Of a stretch of DNA of 64,000 bases, positions 50,501 to 56,500 are shown in pieces. The notes beneath the pieces are model-generated. The model did not search any database. It was not told the origin of the DNA and was given only the letters and a program-made list of their open reading frames with translations. Numbering within the stretch: the first letter of the stretch is position 1; every line of letters begins with the position of its first letter. The translations under genes and the position numbers were made by a program. Source of the DNA: Beroe forskalii (taxonomy: Eukaryota; Ctenophora; Nuda; Beroida; Beroidae); the NCBI GenBank assembly GCA_011033025.1, contig WFMF01000017.1, forward strand, positions 186,001-250,000, in the 5' to 3' direction.

Positions 50501-53500
50501 GTAAGCTAACAAGAACTCCCTGAGGTAAGCTAACAAGAACTCCCAAGGTAAGTACTTAGTTAAGAACTCCCCTGAGGTAAGCTAACAAGAACTCCCTGAG
50601 GTAAGCTAACAGAGAACTCCCCAGAATAGCTAACAAAACTCCCCTGAGGTAAAGCTAACAAGAACTCCCCTGAGGTAAGCTAACAAGAACTCCCTGAGGT
50701 TAGCTAACAAGAACTCCCCTGAGTTAAGCTAACAGGAACCCCTGAGTTAAAGTACACTCCTGCAGTAAGCTAATAAGAACTCCCTGAGGTAAGCTAACAA
50801 GAACTCCCCTGAGGTAAGCTTACAAGAACTCCCCTGAGTTAATGGGGTAATGAGTTAGGTAACACTCACAGGGAGGGTGGAATAAGACGGGTTTATCTTT
50901 TCAGAAAACCTCCTTTCTCCTCACTCCTCAATGTTTGCAAATGGCGGATACTTCTCTTCTATAATGTATAAAGCCTGATTACATAATGGCGTCTATTGCT
51001 AGCGTGGGATGTTCCCCTGACATCTTTACAGTCTATACAATTACCATGAGGTCACGTTCAGCCGTTTTAATTATAGAAACGCCTTGGGAAATGACATTTC
51101 CTACTCTTCCCTTCATTATCCCTTAAACCGAGACTATAAAAGTATAAATACTTTCTTAATACATCATATGTCTTGCAGAATGGTCATCAATGTAAGTACC
51201 TACCTGATAGTAACTTATTAAAACCGTTCTGAGCTTATGCAATAATCCTGAACAATTGGAAAATCATGCCGACTATTGTTTTGAATTAGTTCATCGATTA
51301 GCCAAAAGCCGGTGTACACGAAAGAATGTTTGTTCAAGATGTGTTTGAATGCCGAATGCAATTGGTATTTGCACGTGTGATGCATAGCCATTTGGTTGCA
51401 TGGGAGGATGATGGATAAGTCATTATAACGGTGAGCTGATGACGTCATTATAACGGTGTAGAGTAGTAAGCTGATGACGTTAAATCACTGATCTTTTGTT
51501 CCTGGTATATCCACGTAATGTGTTATTCTCTAGGCAAGCTTGTGTACTGTCTGATAATGATATGATGATAACACTTACTGAGTTACATCTACTCATCTCA
51601 CAATTCTGCATTGCCGAGCATAAAGCTATTATTATTTGATGTCATCAACTCAGCGTTCTAAACCATGAAATGGTGTCACAGAGTGCTGGTGTCTGTGACT
51701 CATCACAGACATGGGGATTAGTGTCTCCAGCACGTGAAATGTGGATGTTATCGGTTGCTGCGGAAAATTCACCCGAACTATCGAGTAACACATCTTCTGT
51801 ATCAAATTCCTTAGAAACCCTTCTATCTGAAGTCTCAAAGTGCAAAGGTTCAAGGAAAAGCTCAATACACGTGCCTTCAGTCTTAACTGAGGTTTGCCAC
51901 AAAAGAAATAGTGTCTTTGAATTGTGCGATTACGGCAGTGGATGTATTAATTTCTGTGACAAGCCCAAACAGAGTCTGTTTGAACCTGCAGCAGTTCTGT
52001 GGCTGGGAGCCTGAACAGTTCTGGTCTTTGTAACAGTTTTGTGACGATTACGGCAGTTGGGATGGATGACAGAACCTTCTACATTAGGACAGCAATTCTG
52101 TGACAGAACCTGCAGCAGTCTGTGACAGAACCTGCAAGTCTTTGACAGAACCTGCAACAGTTCTGTGACAGAACCTGTAACAGTTCTGTGACAGAACCAG
52201 TAGCAGTTCTGTGACAGAACCTGCGGCAGTTCTGTGACAGAACCAGTAACTGTTGACAGAACCTAGCAGTTCTGTGACAATTCTAATGACAGAACCTAAA
52301 GCAGTCTTTGACAGAACCTGCAGCAGTTCTGTGACAGAACCTGTAGCAGTTCTGTGACAGAACCATCACAGTTCTAAATTGACAGGAGCCTGCTGCAGTT
52401 CTATGAAAGAACCTAGTTCTGTGACAGAACCTGCAGCAACCTGACAGACCTGCAGCAGTTCTTCTGTATCCTGCAGCAGTTCTGTTCTGTGACAGAACCA
52501 GCAGCAGTTCACCTGCCAGCAGTTCTGTAGCAGTTTGTGACAAAAAGTAAATAGTTCTGTGACAGAACCTGCAGCAGTCATGTGACAGAACCTGCTGCAC
52601 TTCTGTGACAGAACCCAGCGCAGTTCTGTGACAGAACCTGCAGCAGTTCTGTGACAGAACCTGTACAGAACCTGCTGCAGTTCTGTGACAGAACCAGAAC
52701 CTAGTAGTAGTTCTGGATGACAGAACAAAGCAGTTCTGCTGCAACCACAACAGTTTTGTGACAGAGTAACAGTTCTGTGACAGAACCTGTGCAGTTCTGT
52801 GACAGAACATGCTGTGCAGTTTTGTGGCAGAACCTGCTGGAGTTCTGTGACAGCCACAGTTCTGTGCAGACAATTCTGTGACAGAACCTGCAGCAGTTCT
52901 GTGACAGAACCAGTTGCAGTCTTTGACAGAACCTGCAGCAGTTCTGTGACAGAACCTGTAGCAGTTCTGTGACAGAACCTGCAGCAGTTCTGTGACAGAA
53001 CCTGCAGCAGTTCTGTGACAGAACCAGTAGCAGTTCTGTGACAGAACCTGCAGCAGTTCTATGACAGAACCTGCTGCAGTTCTGTGACAGAACCTGCAGC
53101 AGTTCTGTGACAGAACCTGCAGCAGTCTTTGACAGAACCTGCAGCAGTTCTGTGACAGAACCTGCAGCAGTTCTGTGACAGAACCAGTAGCAGTTCTGTG
53201 ACAGAACCTGTAGCAGTTCTGTGACAGAACCAGTAGCAGTTCTGTGACAGAACCTGCAGCAGTCATGTGACAGAACCTGCTGCACTTCTGTGACAGAACC
53301 CAGCGCAGTTCTGTGACAGAACCTGCAGCAGTTCTGTGACAGAACCTGCTGCAATTCTGTGACAGAACCTGCTGCAGTTCTGTGACAGAACCAGTAGCAG
53401 TTCTATGACAGAACCTGTAGTAGTTCTGTGACAGAACAAGTAGCAGTTCTGTGACAGAACCCACAGCAGTTCTGTGACAGAACCAGTTGCAGTTCTATGA

Positions 53501-56500
53501 CAGAACCTGCTGCAGTTCTGTGACAGAACCTGTAGCAGTTCTGTGACAGAACAAGTAGCAGTTCTGTGACAGAACAAGTAGCAGTTCTGTGACAGAACCC
53601 ACAGCAGTTCTGTGACAGAACCAGTTGCAGTTCTGTGACAGAACCTGCAGCAGTTCTGTGACAGAACCAGTTGCAGTTCTGTGACAGAACCTGCAGCAGT
53701 TCTATGACAGAACCTGTAGCAGTTCTGTGACAGAACCTGCAGCACATCTGTGACAGAACCTGCTGCAGTTTTGTGACAGAACCTGTAGCAGTTCTGTGAC
53801 AGAACCAGTAGCAGTTCTATGACAGAACCTGTAGCAGTTCTGTGACAGAACCTGCTGCAGTTCTGTGACAGAACCTGTAGCAGTTCTGTGACAGAACCAG
53901 TTGCAGTTCTGTGACAGAACCTGCAGCAGTTCTGTGACAGAACCTGTAGCAGTTCTGTGACAGAACCTGCTGCAGTTTCGTGACAGAACCTTCATGCAAC
54001 ATTTCCATCACAGGATTCGTTATTGGAATGCAAAATATGCATGTGACGGCTCAAAACGGTCTTCTCAAATTTGAGGTTTCACATCAAAATTAGTTTGCGC
54101 TCGGCGATATGTGCATGCGCGGCGCGGGAATTTTCAGCTATTTGCGGCATAATACTCCAATTCTATTTCGGTATTTTGAGTTCTTGACTCAGAGCTCAGG
54201 ATTCTCCATTCCATCACTGAATGATGTCGGGCTATGACATTTCACATTGCCAGAACTGTCGAAAGCTTCTCAATTTGAATTTTTTGTTAGCAACAGGCCA
54301 CGCCCTTTTTTCTGTAATATGCTTCGCTTATTTTCTGAATCTCGGCTCAGGAGGATCGTTAAGACTTCGTAAGATAATCGCAATGGGCAAGTTTCTATGA
54401 AATTCTCTCTGAATATATGCCCTTAGATGCTCAGGACCGGAGCTATGGGCTAAAAACTGAATTTTTCAGTCATTCGCAAGACATGGCGGATGCAATTCTT
54501 GTTTAATTCGGCCATGGAAGTTCGTAGAGACTTTGTTTCGTACACAAAAAAGCAGTAGTAGCCGTGTTTATAGAGGTACTTGTTAATAAACATATAGAAT
54601 GCCCCGTAACAGAGTTATAAGAGACTAGGTCACAGCACACCAGGCCCATTCAAGGCCTGCAACAGAGTACTGCATTACCAGCTCTACTATTCTAGTCTAT
54701 ACATCCGTGATAGGTTTCAAATGTTCACATTCTTCCAGAGAGCAATCGTACTTTTTATTGTATCAAAAACAGCAATCAGAACGACAGTCAAGTCAGCCCC
54801 AATCAGTACAACGAAATAGCAACCATAGCAACTACATAGCAACCACAAAGCAATCATAGTTATGCGCACATAAAATGCAAATATTCAAATTAAAGACGTT
54901 TAATAGCGAGCAACTAAACTTAAACTGCTTCGTAATCTGGGTTTTTAGTGGGTGTCAACCCCAAAACATGGGTCTCAAACCACGCGTTTCACTTTGTTGA
55001 ATATGAAACTTCCGCGTTTCAAAAAAACTTCCCTCTTCGCATGGGACGTGGCGTACAAAAAAACTACAATTTGCGATTTTTTAATATTTTTCCACAGATT
55101 TCGAATTATTCTACCGTCTTGAAGCGTCATAGCAAGAGAATTTATTCTAATCCACATACAGAAGTACTGGTGTATATAACCAAGTCTCTAGTTTACCCTC
55201 CCTTCAGACGTGGTGCGCTGTTGGCAACTGCTTCTCCCTGCAAAAGGAGCATGAAACTGCCATCAAGTTCTTAGAGCGGGCAGTGGTCGTGGACCCGGAG
55301 TTTGCATACGGCTACACGCTGCTAGGACACGAATACAACTTCATCGACGAGTTGGACGACGCAATGAACTGCTATAGGCATGCGGTCAGGATAGACCCTA
55401 GACATTACAACGCGTGGTAAGTAGTACTCATTAGGCTGTTATTTATTGTCCGAAATTAGCCTACAATTCCCACGTGTCCCCCAACCTCGTGTCCCAAGAC
55501 CTCGCGTCCCAAGACCTTGTGTCCCCAGACCTCGTGTCCGGAAATTAGCTTACAAATCCCTGTGGGGATTTACCTCGTGTCCCCAGACCTCGTGTCCCCA
55601 GACCTCGTGTCCCCAGACCTCGTGTCCCCCAACCTCGTGTCCCCAGACCTCGTGTCCCAAGACCTCGCGTCCCAAGACCTTGTGTCCCCAGACCTCGTGT
55701 CCGGAAATTGTCCACAAATCCCTGTGGGGATTTACCTCGTGTCCCCAGACCTCGTGTCCCCAGACCTCGTGTCCCCAGACCTCGTGTCCCCAGACCTCGT
55801 GTCCCCAGACCTCGTGTCCCCCAACCTCGTGTCCCCAGACCTCGTGTCCCAAGACCTCGTGTCCCCCAACCTCGTGTCCCCCAACCTCGTGTCCCCAGAC
55901 CTCGTGTCCCCCAACCTCGTGTCCCCAGACCTCGTGTCCCCCAACCTCGTGTCCCCCAACCTCGTGTCCTATACTCCTTACCTCAAATACCTTCATGGGC
56001 TCCAACTTGGTGTTAAATTCAAGATATTGTCCTAATTCAATGATTTGTTGATTGAATGACTCAAGGCAGTGCAATTAACCGTTATTCTCTCTACTTCTCA
56101 TTTATCACAGGTACGGCATTGGACAGATCTACTTCAAGCAAGAGAAGCATGAACTGGCGCTCTGTCATTTTAGGAAAGCTCAGAGTATAAATAGCAGCAA
56201 CGCTGCTATGCCAGCTCACATTGCAGTTGTAAGTTGTATACATGTATTAATGGGCAGCTTCTCATTACCATTTAAATTTCATCAGGTTACAGCATCGCAT
56301 GTATGATACTAGGGACATTCTCACGTTATACCTCTCAATTCTCACGATTTGTCATCATCACTTTATCACTTTATCACTCGATGTGCTGTGCAAAATTCAC
56401 ATCACCGCCTCGTGACCCCACATATCCCCTCGTGACCCCAAATCACCCCTCGTGACCCCATATCACCCCACATCACTCCTCGTGACCCCACGTCACCCTC

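Noticed and set aside
45392..50843. CRISPR-like array
   Set aside because: Units are contiguous with no unique spacers and derive from an exon border; eukaryotic minisatellite.
51177..51192. Mini-exon candidate TGCAG|AATGGTCATCAAT|GTAAGT
   Set aside because: A 13-base exon would break the phase-0 joint between exons 11 and 12, whose residues (SPE-TWCAVGNC) join perfectly without it.
51645..52014. Overlapping 114-codon plus and 85-codon minus frames
   Set aside because: Composition is plausible but there is no homology, no splice support and two opposed candidates over the same bases.
52283..54011. Minus-strand frames of up to 393 codons with CHRTAAGSVTELLQ-type repeats
   Set aside because: Artefact of a 23 bp minisatellite; all frames are open and there is no start, splice or homology support.
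55446..56074. Frames on both strands with SCPQT or GHEVW repeats
   Set aside because: Artefact of the 15 bp minisatellite in CDC27 intron 12.
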